Assembly (NCBI GenBank): GCA_903845065.1
Contig: CAIMWH010000067.1
Location: forward strand, 1-36,913
Length of the DNA stretch: 36,913 nt
Direction of reading: 5' to 3'
Origin: an uncultured Rhodospirillales bacterium
GTDB lineage: Bacteria; Pseudomonadota; Alphaproteobacteria; Acetobacterales; Acetobacteraceae
Part shown: positions 16,009-23,480 of the stretch, one piece after another
Numbering within the stretch: the first letter of the stretch is position 1
Layout: the number at the start of each line of letters is the position of its first letter
Notes under the pieces: generated by a model
The model's input: only the letters and a program-made list of their open reading frames with translations
What the model was told of the DNA's origin: nothing
The model's database searches: none
Translations under genes and position numbers: made by a program

Positions 16009-16785
16009 GTGATTGCCAATGCCGTGCCGCCCGTGATGGCATTTTCCGCAGCCGAGGCCCGCGCGGCCACCATCGCCGCGCCGCCCATCGCCGCGCTCAC
16101 CAACAGCCACGCCGCCCAGGTGCCCGAATATCTGCGCCGGCACTACTGGTGGGCCTATGTGCACCCCTGGGCGGTGCGGATTTTCGAGCGTCCGTGGCTG
16201 GTCAATCTCATCCTGTGGGGCAACTACCGCCGCCTGTGCGAGGCCGCGCTGGCCGCGCTCGGGCCGGTGATGTCGGGCCGGACGGTGCAACTCGCCTGTG
16301 TGTATGGGGACCTCACCAACCAGCTTGCCGACGATATCGCCGAGGCGCGCGGCAGCCTCGATGTGATCGACGTGCTGCCGGTGCAGCTCGCCAACCTGCG
16401 CGAAAAGCTCGACCCGCACAGCCCGGTCCGCCTGCTCCAGCAGGATACCACCGCGCTGGCCGCCGCCGACGGCAGTTATGACCGCGCGCTGCTGTTCTTC
16501 CTGCTGCATGAGCAACCCGAGGAGGTGCGCGCCCGCACCCTCGCCGAGACCATGCGCGTGGTGCGCCCCGGCGGGCGCGTGGTGATCGTCGATTTCGCCC
16601 GCCCGAGCCGCTGGCACCCGATGCGGTATTTCTGGCTGCCCATCCTCAACCGCCTGGAACCCTTCGCCTCCGGCCTGTGGGCGGACAAGGGCACGCCGTG
16701 GCTGCCGCCCGACGTTGGCACCGTGACCCGCACCGCGGTGTTCGGCGGCCTCTACCAGATCGTCACCATCGACCGCCCCCGCTGA
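16009..16785 (+). CDS. rquA: RquA, rhodoquinone biosynthesis enzyme
   Basis: A 258-residue protein of the SAM-dependent methyltransferase fold. It has the distinctive RquA block PEYLRRHYWWAYVHP (39-53), FERPWLVNLILWGNY (59-73) and LQLFFLLHEQP-like RALLFFLLHEQP (159-170), ending in FGGLYQIV. RquA converts ubiquinone to rhodoquinone by installing the amino group, which allows fumarate reduction in low oxygen. As in known RquA proteins, the usual glycine-rich SAM motif is replaced, here by QLACVYGDLT (94-103). The GTG start at 16009 has GAGGAG 8 nt upstream. An FNR-type box precedes it, which fits anaerobic induction. It is followed by moeB and a DsrE-family gene after short gaps. Confidence 0.88.
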   Translation: MIANAVPPVMAFSAAEARAATIAAPPIAALTNSHAAQVPEYLRRHYWWAYVHPWAVRIFERPWLVNLILWGNYRRLCEAALAALGPVMSGRTVQLACVYGDLTNQLADDIAEARGSLDVIDVLPVQLANLREKLDPHSPVRLLQQDTTALAAADGSYDRALLFFLLHEQPEEVRARTLAETMRVVRPGGRVVIVDFARPSRWHPMRYFWLPILNRLEPFASGLWADKGTPWLPPDVGTVTRTAVFGGLYQIVTIDRPR

Positions 16786-16818
16786 CATCAGGCCGCATGA
16801 CCCCATATGATGGGGGCC

Positions 16819-17652
16819 ATGAACCTCGATTTCTCCGACGACGAAATCCGCCGCTACTCCCGCCACATCCTGCTCGAGGATGTCGGCGGCACCGGCCAGG
16901 CCAAATTGCGCGATGCCAGCGTGCTGATCGTGGGGGCCGGCGGGCTGGGCTCGCCGCTGCTGCTCTACCTTGCCGCCGCCGGGGTTGGCCGCATCGGCCT
17001 GGTGGATGACGACACGGTAGATGTCTCCAACCTGCAACGCCAGATCGCCCACACCACGGCGGGCATCGGGCAGCCCAAGGTGGAAACCGCGGCGGCCAGC
17101 GCGCAGGCCATCAACCCCAACGTGCGCCTCGAAACCCACCGCCAGCGGCTCGATCGCGACAGCATCCTGCCGCTGATCGCCCAGTACGACATCGTGTGCG
17201 ACGGCACAGACAATTTCCCCACCCGCTTCCTGATTTCGGATGCGTGCGTGATCGGCAGGAAGACCCTGGTCTCCGCCGCCGTGCTGCGCTTCGAGGGGCA
17301 ACTCGCGGTGTTCAAGCCGCATGTGCATACCGAAGGCGGGCATTTCCCCTGCTATCGCTGCTTGTATCCCGAGCCGCCGCCGCCCGGCATGGTGCCCACC
17401 TGCTCGGAGGCGGGCGTGCTCGGTGCCGTCACCGGGGTGATGGGGACGCTGCAAGCCACCGAGGTGCTGAAGGAAATCCTCGGCATCGGTGAAACCCTGG
17501 CCGGCCGCCTGCTGATCTGGGACGCGCTGGCGACCCGTTTCCGCACCGTGCGCCTGAAGGCCGACCTGCATTGCGCGGCCTGCGGCCCCGGCGCCACCAT
17601 CCACGACCTTTCGGCCCACTCCGATACCGACGGCCCCGCCTGTGCCATCTAG
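16819..17652 (+). CDS. moeB: MoeB/ThiF-family adenylyltransferase
   Basis: A 277-residue E1-like enzyme. It has the ATP site GAGGLG (39-44), Arg and Gln in NLQRQIAH (71-78), DGTDNFPTR (128-136), zinc-binding pairs Cys178/Cys181 and Cys252/Cys255, and the PTCSEAGVLG loop with Cys195. It activates the C-terminal glycine of a small sulfur carrier (MoaD or ThiS) by adenylation for molybdopterin or thiamine synthesis. No carrier gene is nearby, so MoeB versus ThiF is not settled; the lack of a rhodanese domain is typical of the shorter bacterial forms. The start may be 16807 or 16819; MNLDFSDDEI fits the family best. The next gene overlaps its end by 11 bp. Confidence 0.8.
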   Translation: MNLDFSDDEIRRYSRHILLEDVGGTGQAKLRDASVLIVGAGGLGSPLLLYLAAAGVGRIGLVDDDTVDVSNLQRQIAHTTAGIGQPKVETAAASAQAINPNVRLETHRQRLDRDSILPLIAQYDIVCDGTDNFPTRFLISDACVIGRKTLVSAAVLRFEGQLAVFKPHVHTEGGHFPCYRCLYPEPPPPGMVPTCSEAGVLGAVTGVMGTLQATEVLKEILGIGETLAGRLLIWDALATRFRTVRLKADLHCAACGPGATIHDLSAHSDTDGPACAI

Positions 17653-18016
17653 CCTCGGCATCCTGCTGATTTCCGGCGGCCACGAGCGCGCGCATTACGC
17701 CTTCGTGCTCGCCACCGGTGCCGCCGCAATCGGGCGGGACGTGGTGCTGTTCGCCACCAATGACGGCTGCCACGCCTTGCTGTCGGACCTCGCGGCGCTT
17801 GACCCGGCCCGCGAAGCCGCCGTGCAGGCCACCGGGGTGGCCGGATTGATCGATCTGCGCGCGGCGGCCGTGGAACTCGGGGTGCGCCTCATCGCCTGCG
17901 AGGCCGGGTTGCGGATGAGCGACCTGTCCCCCGCCGCACTGGCAGCCCAGGTGGAGGTGGCCGGCGTCGTCACCTTCCTCGAAGCCACCCGGGATGGCCA
18001 ACTCCTGACCCTCTGA
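17642..18016 (+). CDS. DsrE-family protein
   Basis: A 124-residue soluble protein of the DsrE/DsrF/TusD-like fold: LGILLISGGHERAHYAFVLATGAAAIGRDVVLFATNDG at the N-terminus, and a conserved-position cysteine in RLIACEAGLRMSDLS that could carry sulfur. Family members move persulfide sulfur in tRNA thiolation or sulfur oxidation, but many are uncharacterised. The GTG start (17642) overlaps the moeB end by 11 bp, so the two are probably co-translated and may share a sulfur-transfer role. The partners DsrF/H or TusBCE are not present here. Confidence 0.7.
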   Translation: MPSSLGILLISGGHERAHYAFVLATGAAAIGRDVVLFATNDGCHALLSDLAALDPAREAAVQATGVAGLIDLRAAAVELGVRLIACEAGLRMSDLSPAALAAQVEVAGVVTFLEATRDGQLLTL

Positions 18017-18075
18017 GGGGCCACGGCGACCAAATCGCTTGACCCGATACGGCCGACTTTGCCACCCATAGCGCC

Positions 18076-18957
18076 ATGATCCGCCCCGCCACCCTCCTGG
18101 CCCTCACGCTCGCCATCGCCGCCCCGGCATGGGGGCAATCCCTCCCGGCCAACGGCGTGCTGCAACCGCCGGGCAGGACCCCCGCGCCGCCGCAGGCCAC
18201 CCCCACCACCAACCCGCCCACCCCCGCGCCACGCGGGGCCGTGCAGCAGGTGGCCCCCGCGGTGAATGCCACCTCGGCACTCGGCCACAACACGCCGGGC
18301 AAGCCGCCGCCGGTGATCCAGCCGCCGGCGAACGCCCACGCGCAGAAGGCGCCGGCACCCCCGGCCATCACGGCCACCGCCAAGCCCGCCGCCCCCAAGC
18401 CGCCGGTGAAACCTGGCGCCACGCCGGCCGCTCCGGCCGCGACAATCGCCACCGCCGTCCCGGCGAAACCGGCCGAAGCGGTGCCGCCGCCGCCCGCCGT
18501 CACCGAGAAAACCCCCGCCCCCTCCATCGGGTCAGACACCAAGCAGCCGCTGCCGCGCTGGGCGTCATTGCGCTCCGACGAGGTGAATCTGCGCGCCGGC
18601 CCCGGCACCCGCTATCCCACCGAATGGGTCTACCGCCGGCGCGACCTGCCGGTGCAGATCGAGCGCGAGTTCGAAGCCTGGCGCCTGATCGTGGATCAGG
18701 ACGGGGTGAAGGGCTGGGTCCACTCCGCCACCCTGATGGGCCGCCGCGCCTTCGCCGTGAAAGCCAAGGACCACACGCTGCGCAAATCCCCCGCCGATGA
18801 CGCCACCCCGGTCGCCATCCTCAAGCCCGGCGTAGTGGGCCGCATCCGCAGTTGCGAGGCCGGCAAGCAGTGGTGCGACGTGTCGACCGGGGATTATCGC
18901 GGCTGGCTGAAGCGCGATGAGATCTGGGGTATTTCTGCCAATGAGGCGGTGAACTAG
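18076..18957 (+). CDS. Secreted SH3-domain protein
   Basis: A 293-residue exported protein. It starts with a signal peptide (residues 1-20, MIRPATLLALTLAIAAPAWG). A low-complexity Pro/Ala-rich linker follows (~25-155). Two bacterial SH3-like modules follow: one at ~160-225 with VNLRAGPGTRYPTEWVYRRRDLPV and WRLIVDQDGVKGWVHS, and a second at ~226-285 with LRKSPADDATPVAILKPGVVGRI and GDYRGWLKRDEIWG. This matches the COG3807 type, thought to bind peptidoglycan or periplasmic partners. The function is not known. It stands 59 bp after the DsrE gene. Its TAG stop shares the palindrome CTAG with the stop of the convergent adenosyltransferase gene. Confidence 0.8.
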   Translation: MIRPATLLALTLAIAAPAWGQSLPANGVLQPPGRTPAPPQATPTTNPPTPAPRGAVQQVAPAVNATSALGHNTPGKPPPVIQPPANAHAQKAPAPPAITATAKPAAPKPPVKPGATPAAPAATIATAVPAKPAEAVPPPPAVTEKTPAPSIGSDTKQPLPRWASLRSDEVNLRAGPGTRYPTEWVYRRRDLPVQIEREFEAWRLIVDQDGVKGWVHSATLMGRRAFAVKAKDHTLRKSPADDATPVAILKPGVVGRIRSCEAGKQWCDVSTGDYRGWLKRDEIWGISANEAVN

Positions 18958-19502
18958 CCGTTCAACCCCGGCCGCCACGGCGTTTCCGCCACCACGTTCA
19001 CCTTGCGGCTGAACACGAACAAATGGTCGGACAGGCGGTTGAGATAGCGGATCACCGCCGGATTGACCGTCTCCAGCGCCGCCAGCGTCACCACCCGGCG
19101 CTCGGCGCGGCGCACGATGGTGCGGGCGAGATGGGCGTGGGCGGCCGCCGGGGTGCCGCCGGGCAGGATGAAACTGGTGAGCGGCGGCAGAGTGGCATTC
19201 ATGTCCGCCACCTCGGCCTCAAGCCGCAGCGCCGGCACGTCGGTCAGGCGCAGGCGGTCACCGGCGGCGCCCGGCACGCAGAGGTCGGCCCCGACGTCGA
19301 ACAGGTCATTCTGGATGCGCGCCAGCATGGCATCCTCCTCGCCATGGGCGTGCAGGCGCAGCAGGCCGATGGCGGCGTTGGCCTCATCGACGTCGCCGTA
19401 TGCCTCCACTCGCGCGGCATCCTTGGAGACCCGCGAACCGTCGCCGAGGGACGTCTGCCCGGCATCGCCGCCCCGGGTGATAACGCGATCGATGCGAACC
19501 AT
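18954..19502 (-). CDS. pduO: PduO-type cob(I)alamin adenosyltransferase
   Basis: A 182-residue four-helix-bundle ATP:cob(I)alamin adenosyltransferase (PduO/MMAB family). Signatures are the N-terminal TRGGDAGQTSLGDGSRVSK that binds ATP, VEAYGDVDEANAAIG, RIQNDLFDVGADL, and the C-terminal RTIVRRAERRV and NRLSDHLFVFSR. It attaches the 5'-deoxyadenosyl group to corrinoids, producing coenzyme B12. It is the last gene of the cobalamin operon, 9 nt after the tonB stop. Its stop codon overlaps that of the convergent SH3 gene by 4 bp through CTAG. The gene is complete. Confidence 0.92.
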   Translation of the reverse strand: MVRIDRVITRGGDAGQTSLGDGSRVSKDAARVEAYGDVDEANAAIGLLRLHAHGEEDAMLARIQNDLFDVGADLCVPGAAGDRLRLTDVPALRLEAEVADMNATLPPLTSFILPGGTPAAAHAHLARTIVRRAERRVVTLAALETVNPAVIRYLNRLSDHLFVFSRKVNVVAETPWRPGLNG

Positions 19503-19511
19503 GTGTGACCC

Positions 19512-20147
19512 TTACGGTAGGAATTCGACAATCTGCTCAACGTCGGAGGCGACGGGCATGCCGTCATCCCGCCGCGCCGGCCGGTAGCGCCAGGCCGCCA
19601 CGGCCTTGCGGGCGGCCTCGTCCAGCAGGGGATACCCGGAGGACTTCGCCACGTCCACCGCCGTCACCCGCCCATCGGCGGCGACATGCACGCTAAGCAG
19701 CACCGAGCCCTGCTGGCCCAGCCGTCCCGCCTCGGGCGGGTAGATCGGCGGCCAGTTGCCGCTTTCCGCCTCGGCCGGCTTTACCGCCTGGTTGGCGCCC
19801 TGAATGTCCTCGCCACGCAGCCCGAGCTTGCCGACGCGGATTTCCGGCGGCGATGGCGGGGTGGGCGGCGGGGGTGGCGGCGCGGCCTTGGCTTGTGGGG
19901 TGGGTGGCGGGGCCGGTGGAGGGGTGGGCGGCGGCTTCGGGGGTGGGGGCGGCTGGGTGTCGCGCTCCTCGGGCTCGCGGCCCTTGGCATCCGGCTTGGT
20001 GCCGTTATCCCCCACCGCGATCTCGATGCCGGCCTGTTCCTGCGCCTCTGGCACGGAATGGTGCCATCCCGGGATCATCGGCCCGAAAATCAGCAGCACC
20101 AGCGCCAGCACATGCACCAGCACCGAAACGCCAACGCCCCCCCTCAT
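19512..20147 (-). CDS. tonB: TonB energy transducer
   Basis: A 211-residue TonB protein. It has one N-terminal membrane helix (~5-25), a Pro-rich periplasm-spanning section (~66-102) and a C-terminal TonB domain (~130-211) with YPPEAGRLGQQGSVLLSVHVAADGRV and SSGYPLLDEAARKAVAAWRYRPA. TonB passes proton-motive energy from ExbB/ExbD to outer-membrane receptors. Its ATG overlaps the btuD stop by 4 nt. This placement suggests a dedicated TonB for cobalamin uptake; no receptor, exbB or exbD is in the window. Confidence 0.9.
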   Translation of the reverse strand: MRGGVGVSVLVHVLALVLLIFGPMIPGWHHSVPEAQEQAGIEIAVGDNGTKPDAKGREPEERDTQPPPPPKPPPTPPPAPPPTPQAKAAPPPPPPTPPSPPEIRVGKLGLRGEDIQGANQAVKPAEAESGNWPPIYPPEAGRLGQQGSVLLSVHVAADGRVTAVDVAKSSGYPLLDEAARKAVAAWRYRPARRDDGMPVASDVEQIVEFLP

Positions 20148-20821
20148 GCAGGCAACAACCGCAGGCCGGGATCGACCCCCAGCGCCATGCCGAATGCCCG
20201 CGCCGCCACCGGCAACGCCGCCGCCGGTGCCGCATCGGCGATGATCCGCCCGCCCTCCACCACCAGCATCCGGGTGGCATAGCGGACGGCGAGATCGAGC
20301 GCGTGCAGCACCACCACCACGCCGCGCCCGCCATCGGCGGTTTCCCTTAGCAGGGCCATCACGCCATGGGCCGCCGCCGGATCGAGGTCCGCCGTGGGTT
20401 CATCGAGCAGGAATACCGCGGGCTCGGTGGCGAATGCCCGCGCCAGCATCGCGCGGCGCGCCTGGCCGCCCGAAATCCGGTCGATCCGCGCTGCCTGCAA
20501 GTCCGCGATCCCGCACGATGCCATCGCCCGCGCGATGGGCGCCCGGTCACGATCGCCATGCGGCAGCCGGCCGAGCGCCACCACCTCGGCCACCGTCAGC
20601 CCCCAGGCCGACCGCGCGCCCTGCGGCACGTAGGCCACCTTGCGGGGATCGGCGGGCGCGGTACCGGGCAGCAATCCCGCCATCGCCTTCAGCAGGGTGG
20701 ATTTGCCCGCCCCGTTCGGCCCGCAGATCGCCACGCACTCGCCGGGCCCGACTCGCAGGTCGATGTCGTGCAGCACCGCCGTGCCGCCCAGCCGAACCTC
20801 GGGGGCGCGCACGGCGATCAT
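20144..20821 (-). CDS. btuD: ABC transporter ATPase, BtuD-like
   Basis: A 225-residue ABC ATPase of the iron/cobalamin/heme import class. The Walker A motif is GPNGAGKST at residues 34-42, the signature is ISGGQARRAMLARA (~116-129) and Walker B is VFLLDEPTADLDP (~136-148); HALD supplies the switch histidine. It powers the permease encoded next to it. Cobalamin is favoured over iron because the same operon encodes a cobalamin adenosyltransferase. It is slightly short for the class but complete. It overlaps btuC and tonB by 4 nt each. Confidence 0.88.
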   Translation of the reverse strand: MIAVRAPEVRLGGTAVLHDIDLRVGPGECVAICGPNGAGKSTLLKAMAGLLPGTAPADPRKVAYVPQGARSAWGLTVAEVVALGRLPHGDRDRAPIARAMASCGIADLQAARIDRISGGQARRAMLARAFATEPAVFLLDEPTADLDPAAAHGVMALLRETADGGRGVVVVLHALDLAVRYATRMLVVEGGRIIADAAPAAALPVAARAFGMALGVDPGLRLLPA

Positions 20822-21762
20822 GGCGCCGCCCGCAGCGCGATGCGGATGAGGAAGGGTGCGCCCAGCAGCGCCGTGATCACCCCCAGGCGCGGCTCCTGTG
20901 CCAGCGGCAGCAGCAACGGCAACGCACGCGCGGCGATATCGGCCGCCAGCAGCAGCGCCGCGCCGGCCAGCGCCGAGCCCAGCAGCAACCCGCCAGGCCG
21001 CTCGCCCAACAGCGGGCGCAGCAGATGCGGCACGATCAGGCCGACAAACCCGATCCCGCCCGCCACCGCCGCGCCGGCCCCCACCGCGAGCGCCACGCCG
21101 ACGGCGGCCCAGCGCAACGTGCCGGCGATGGGGCGCCCCAGGCTCGCCGCCACCTCCTCGCCCAGGGCCAGCGCATCCAGCCCCGAGCCCAGCCGCAGCA
21201 GCACCGCCACGCCGAGCAGCACCGGCGGGCCGGCCAGCGCTAAATGTTCCAGGCCTCGATCCTCCAGGCCGCCCATCAGCCAGAACGTGATTTCCGCCAG
21301 CGCATAGGGGTTCGGCGCCATCGTCAGCGCCACCGCCAGCAGGGACGCCGCGATCGCCGAGACCGCCACGCCGGCCAGGATCAATGACGGCCCCGATGCC
21401 GCCCGCCCCGCAATCGCCAGCAACCCGGCACATCCCACGCCCGCGCCAAGCAGGCCCGCGAGCGGGAGGGCCGGCGGGAAAATCGCCGAAATCCCCCAGT
21501 AGAACGCCACCACCGCCCCCAACCCTGCGCATCCGGCAATGCCGAGCAGCCCCGCATCGGCCAACGGATTGCGCAGCGCCCCCTGCAACACCGCGCCGGA
21601 CAGCCCGAGCCCGCCCCCGATCAGCAGCGCCAGGGCGGTTCGCGGCAGGCGCAGTTCCAGCAGGATCGCCCGATCCGGCCACTGGAACCCCGAGGCGCCA
21701 ACCCACAGCCCCATGCCGAACAACACCAGGATGAGCGCGGCCAGCCCCAGCGACACCTTCAT
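20818..21762 (-). CDS. btuC: FecCD-family permease, BtuC-like
   Basis: A 314-residue polytopic membrane protein of the FecCD/BtuC family with about nine to ten helices. Conserved parts are LRLPRTALALLIGGGLGLSGAVLQ, LRNPLADAGLLGI, the coupling region GFVGLIVPHLLRPLLG and the C-terminal LGVITALLGAPFLIRIAL. It forms the inner-membrane channel for a metal complex or corrinoid. The ATG is at 21762 and overlaps the btuF stop as ATGA. The cobalamin assignment rests on the operon. Confidence 0.88.
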   Translation of the reverse strand: MKVSLGLAALILVLFGMGLWVGASGFQWPDRAILLELRLPRTALALLIGGGLGLSGAVLQGALRNPLADAGLLGIAGCAGLGAVVAFYWGISAIFPPALPLAGLLGAGVGCAGLLAIAGRAASGPSLILAGVAVSAIAASLLAVALTMAPNPYALAEITFWLMGGLEDRGLEHLALAGPPVLLGVAVLLRLGSGLDALALGEEVAASLGRPIAGTLRWAAVGVALAVGAGAAVAGGIGFVGLIVPHLLRPLLGERPGGLLLGSALAGAALLLAADIAARALPLLLPLAQEPRLGVITALLGAPFLIRIALRAAP

Positions 21763-22514
21763 GGCGCCAACGCCCGCACTGCCGCCACCGTCCATGGCCC
21801 GCCGCAGGCCATCCAGGCCGGTGCCCAGGTGCGGCGCGGTATCCCGCGCAACACTCGATGACGCAGCAGATCCGTCGCCAGCGAGGGAAATTCCGGCGCC
21901 GAGGCGGTCACGATCATGTTTGGTGGATGGGCGGCGATGCTCTCCAGGTCGGTCCGTTCGCCATCGGCCGCGTTCACCAGGCCCGCCGCGCGGATAACCG
22001 CATCGGCCAGCGAAGGTGCGGCGGCGGTGTAGAGCCGTGCCTCCAGCGGCAGCACCGCCTGGCCGGTGCCCTTCGGTGCCGCGGCCAGCCCGGCATCCAT
22101 CGCGGCGATCAGGCGTTCGCCCTCGGCCACCGCATCCAGCGCCGCCGCGAAGCGCCGTGTTTCGGCTCGGATGCCGTCGAAATCCTGCGGCATCGCGGTG
22201 CGCAGGATGGGCACACCATGCCGGCCCAGCGCCGCCAGGGTAGTCTGTGCGCCGTACGGCCCGGCCAGCACGAGATCGGGGCGCAACGCCAGCACCGCTT
22301 CGGCATCCGGGCGCACCCACGGCTTGCCCGCCGCCTGCGCTGCCACCACCGACAGCGCAGGATCGCGCGCCAGCGGCGAGAGCGCCGCCGCCCGGCCTGG
22401 TGCCAGCAGAATCAGGAATTCGTCGGTGCACAAATTCAGCGACACCACCCGGCTGGGCGCCGCCGCCACCGGCGCGGCCACCAACAGCAGAACCGCCAGC
22501 AGCCACCCCCTCAC
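21759..22514 (-). CDS. btuF: Periplasmic binding protein, BtuF-like
   Basis: A 251-residue class III substrate-binding protein. It has an N-terminal signal peptide (~1-18, MRGWLLAVLLLVAAPVAA) followed by RVVSLNLCTDEFLILL, typical of helical-backbone binding proteins for cobalamin or siderophores. LRPDLVLAGPYG and the C-terminal region around WMACGGPWTV are also typical. There is no lipobox, so it is probably free in the periplasm. The start codon is GTG, overlapping the CDF transporter stop as GTGA. It delivers the ligand to the BtuC-like permease. Iron-siderophore binding cannot be excluded from sequence. Confidence 0.85.
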   Translation of the reverse strand: MRGWLLAVLLLVAAPVAAAPSRVVSLNLCTDEFLILLAPGRAAALSPLARDPALSVVAAQAAGKPWVRPDAEAVLALRPDLVLAGPYGAQTTLAALGRHGVPILRTAMPQDFDGIRAETRRFAAALDAVAEGERLIAAMDAGLAAAPKGTGQAVLPLEARLYTAAAPSLADAVIRAAGLVNAADGERTDLESIAAHPPNMIVTASAPEFPSLATDLLRHRVLRGIPRRTWAPAWMACGGPWTVAAVRALAP

Positions 22515-23398
22515 AGGACCAGCACGCCCCGATGCTTGGCCTTGCCCTCGGGTTCGACATGGATGGTGATCATCAGCCCCTCCATCTCCGCCTTCAGCGC
22601 GCCCTCGATCCGGTCGCAGATGGCATGCGCGTCCGACACCGTCATCGCCGCCGGCACCACCAGGTGAAATTCGAGAAACGTCAGCCGCCCGGCGTGGCGG
22701 GTGCGCAAGTCATGCGCCTCGATCGCCCCGGCTGCATGCTGCCCGACGATCTCGCGTATCCGCCCGACGATTTCGGCCGCCGGCGCCGCGTCCATCAACC
22801 CGCCGACGGATTCGCGAATGAGGAAGAACCCGCTGACCAGGATATAGACCGCCGTGGCCGCCGCAATCGCCGGATCGAGCCATGCGAACCCCGTTGCCAG
22901 CACCAGCCCGACCCCCGCCAGCACGCCGATTGACGTCACCACATCGGAAAAAAGGTGCTGCGAATCGGCCTTCAGCGCCGCCGAGCGATGCTTGCGCCCC
23001 TGCAGGAACAGCAGCCACGCCCACAGCCCGTTCAACACGGTGGAGGAGGCGTTCAGCGCCACGCCCAGCCCCGCCGCCTCGATGATCGTCGGGTGCAGGA
23101 AACTCTCCCAGGCGTGCTGCAGGATCACCAGCGCGGCGACGACAATCAGCACGCCCTCGATGACGGCCGAGAAAAACTCAGCCTTGTCATGCCCATAGGG
23201 GTGATTGGCATCCGCCGGCTTGGCCGCCAGCCAGATGGCGTACCACGCGACCAGCGACGCCGCGACATTCACCACCGATTCGGCCGCATCCGAAAACAGC
23301 GCCGCCGAGCCCGTCACCCACCAGGCGGCGAACTTCAGCGCCAGCACCACCATGCCCAGCACGATGGTCCCGCCGGCAACCCGGCTCGCCTGTGTCAC
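22511..23398 (-). CDS. Cation diffusion facilitator transporter
   Basis: A 295-residue CDF-family metal exporter with about six helices and a cytoplasmic C-terminal domain. Features are GSAALFSDAAESVVNVAASL in helix 2, NHPYGHDKAEFFSAVIEG, the metal-site HLFSD in helix 5 (ADSQHLFSDVVTS) and a C-terminal ferredoxin-like domain (FLEFHLVVPAAMTVSDAHAICDRIE). It exports divalent metals (Zn, Fe, Co or Mn class not decidable). The start is GTG at 23398 with GAGG nearby. It is the first gene of the cobalamin operon and overlaps btuF by 4 nt, so a cobalt link is possible but unproved. No cobalamin riboswitch is visible in the 82 bp upstream. Confidence 0.88.
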   Translation of the reverse strand: MTQASRVAGGTIVLGMVVLALKFAAWWVTGSAALFSDAAESVVNVAASLVAWYAIWLAAKPADANHPYGHDKAEFFSAVIEGVLIVVAALVILQHAWESFLHPTIIEAAGLGVALNASSTVLNGLWAWLLFLQGRKHRSAALKADSQHLFSDVVTSIGVLAGVGLVLATGFAWLDPAIAAATAVYILVSGFFLIRESVGGLMDAAPAAEIVGRIREIVGQHAAGAIEAHDLRTRHAGRLTFLEFHLVVPAAMTVSDAHAICDRIEGALKAEMEGLMITIHVEPEGKAKHRGVLVL

Positions 23399-23422
23399 CT
23401 AAGACCTCACTTCCCGACGGAC

Positions 23423-23463
23423 GACGTTAGGCGCGCCGTATAGCGAAAACGGCGCCCAGCGTC
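23423..23463. terminator. Imperfect hairpin between the lipoprotein gene and the CDF gene
   Basis: GACG (23423-23426) pairs with CGTC (23460-23463), and GCCGT (23435-23439) pairs with ACGGC (23449-23453). This gives an interrupted stem in the 82-bp gap after the lipoprotein gene. There is no T run on the minus strand, so termination is uncertain. Confidence 0.25.
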
Positions 23464-23480
23464 ATCCTTTTGGCCCGGCA

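Noticed and set aside
15856-17661. 601-codon open frame on the minus strand opposite rquA and moeB
   Set aside because: Low-complexity translation with no recognisable motif; the plus strand carries two well-defined enzymes.
18150-18540. Pro/Ala-rich stretch looked at as a DNA repeat array
   Set aside because: It is an irregular low-complexity linker of the SH3 protein with no repeated unit.
23399-23480. Cobalamin riboswitch upstream of the B12 operon
   Set aside because: The 82-bp gap is too short and shows no B12-box-like conserved core.
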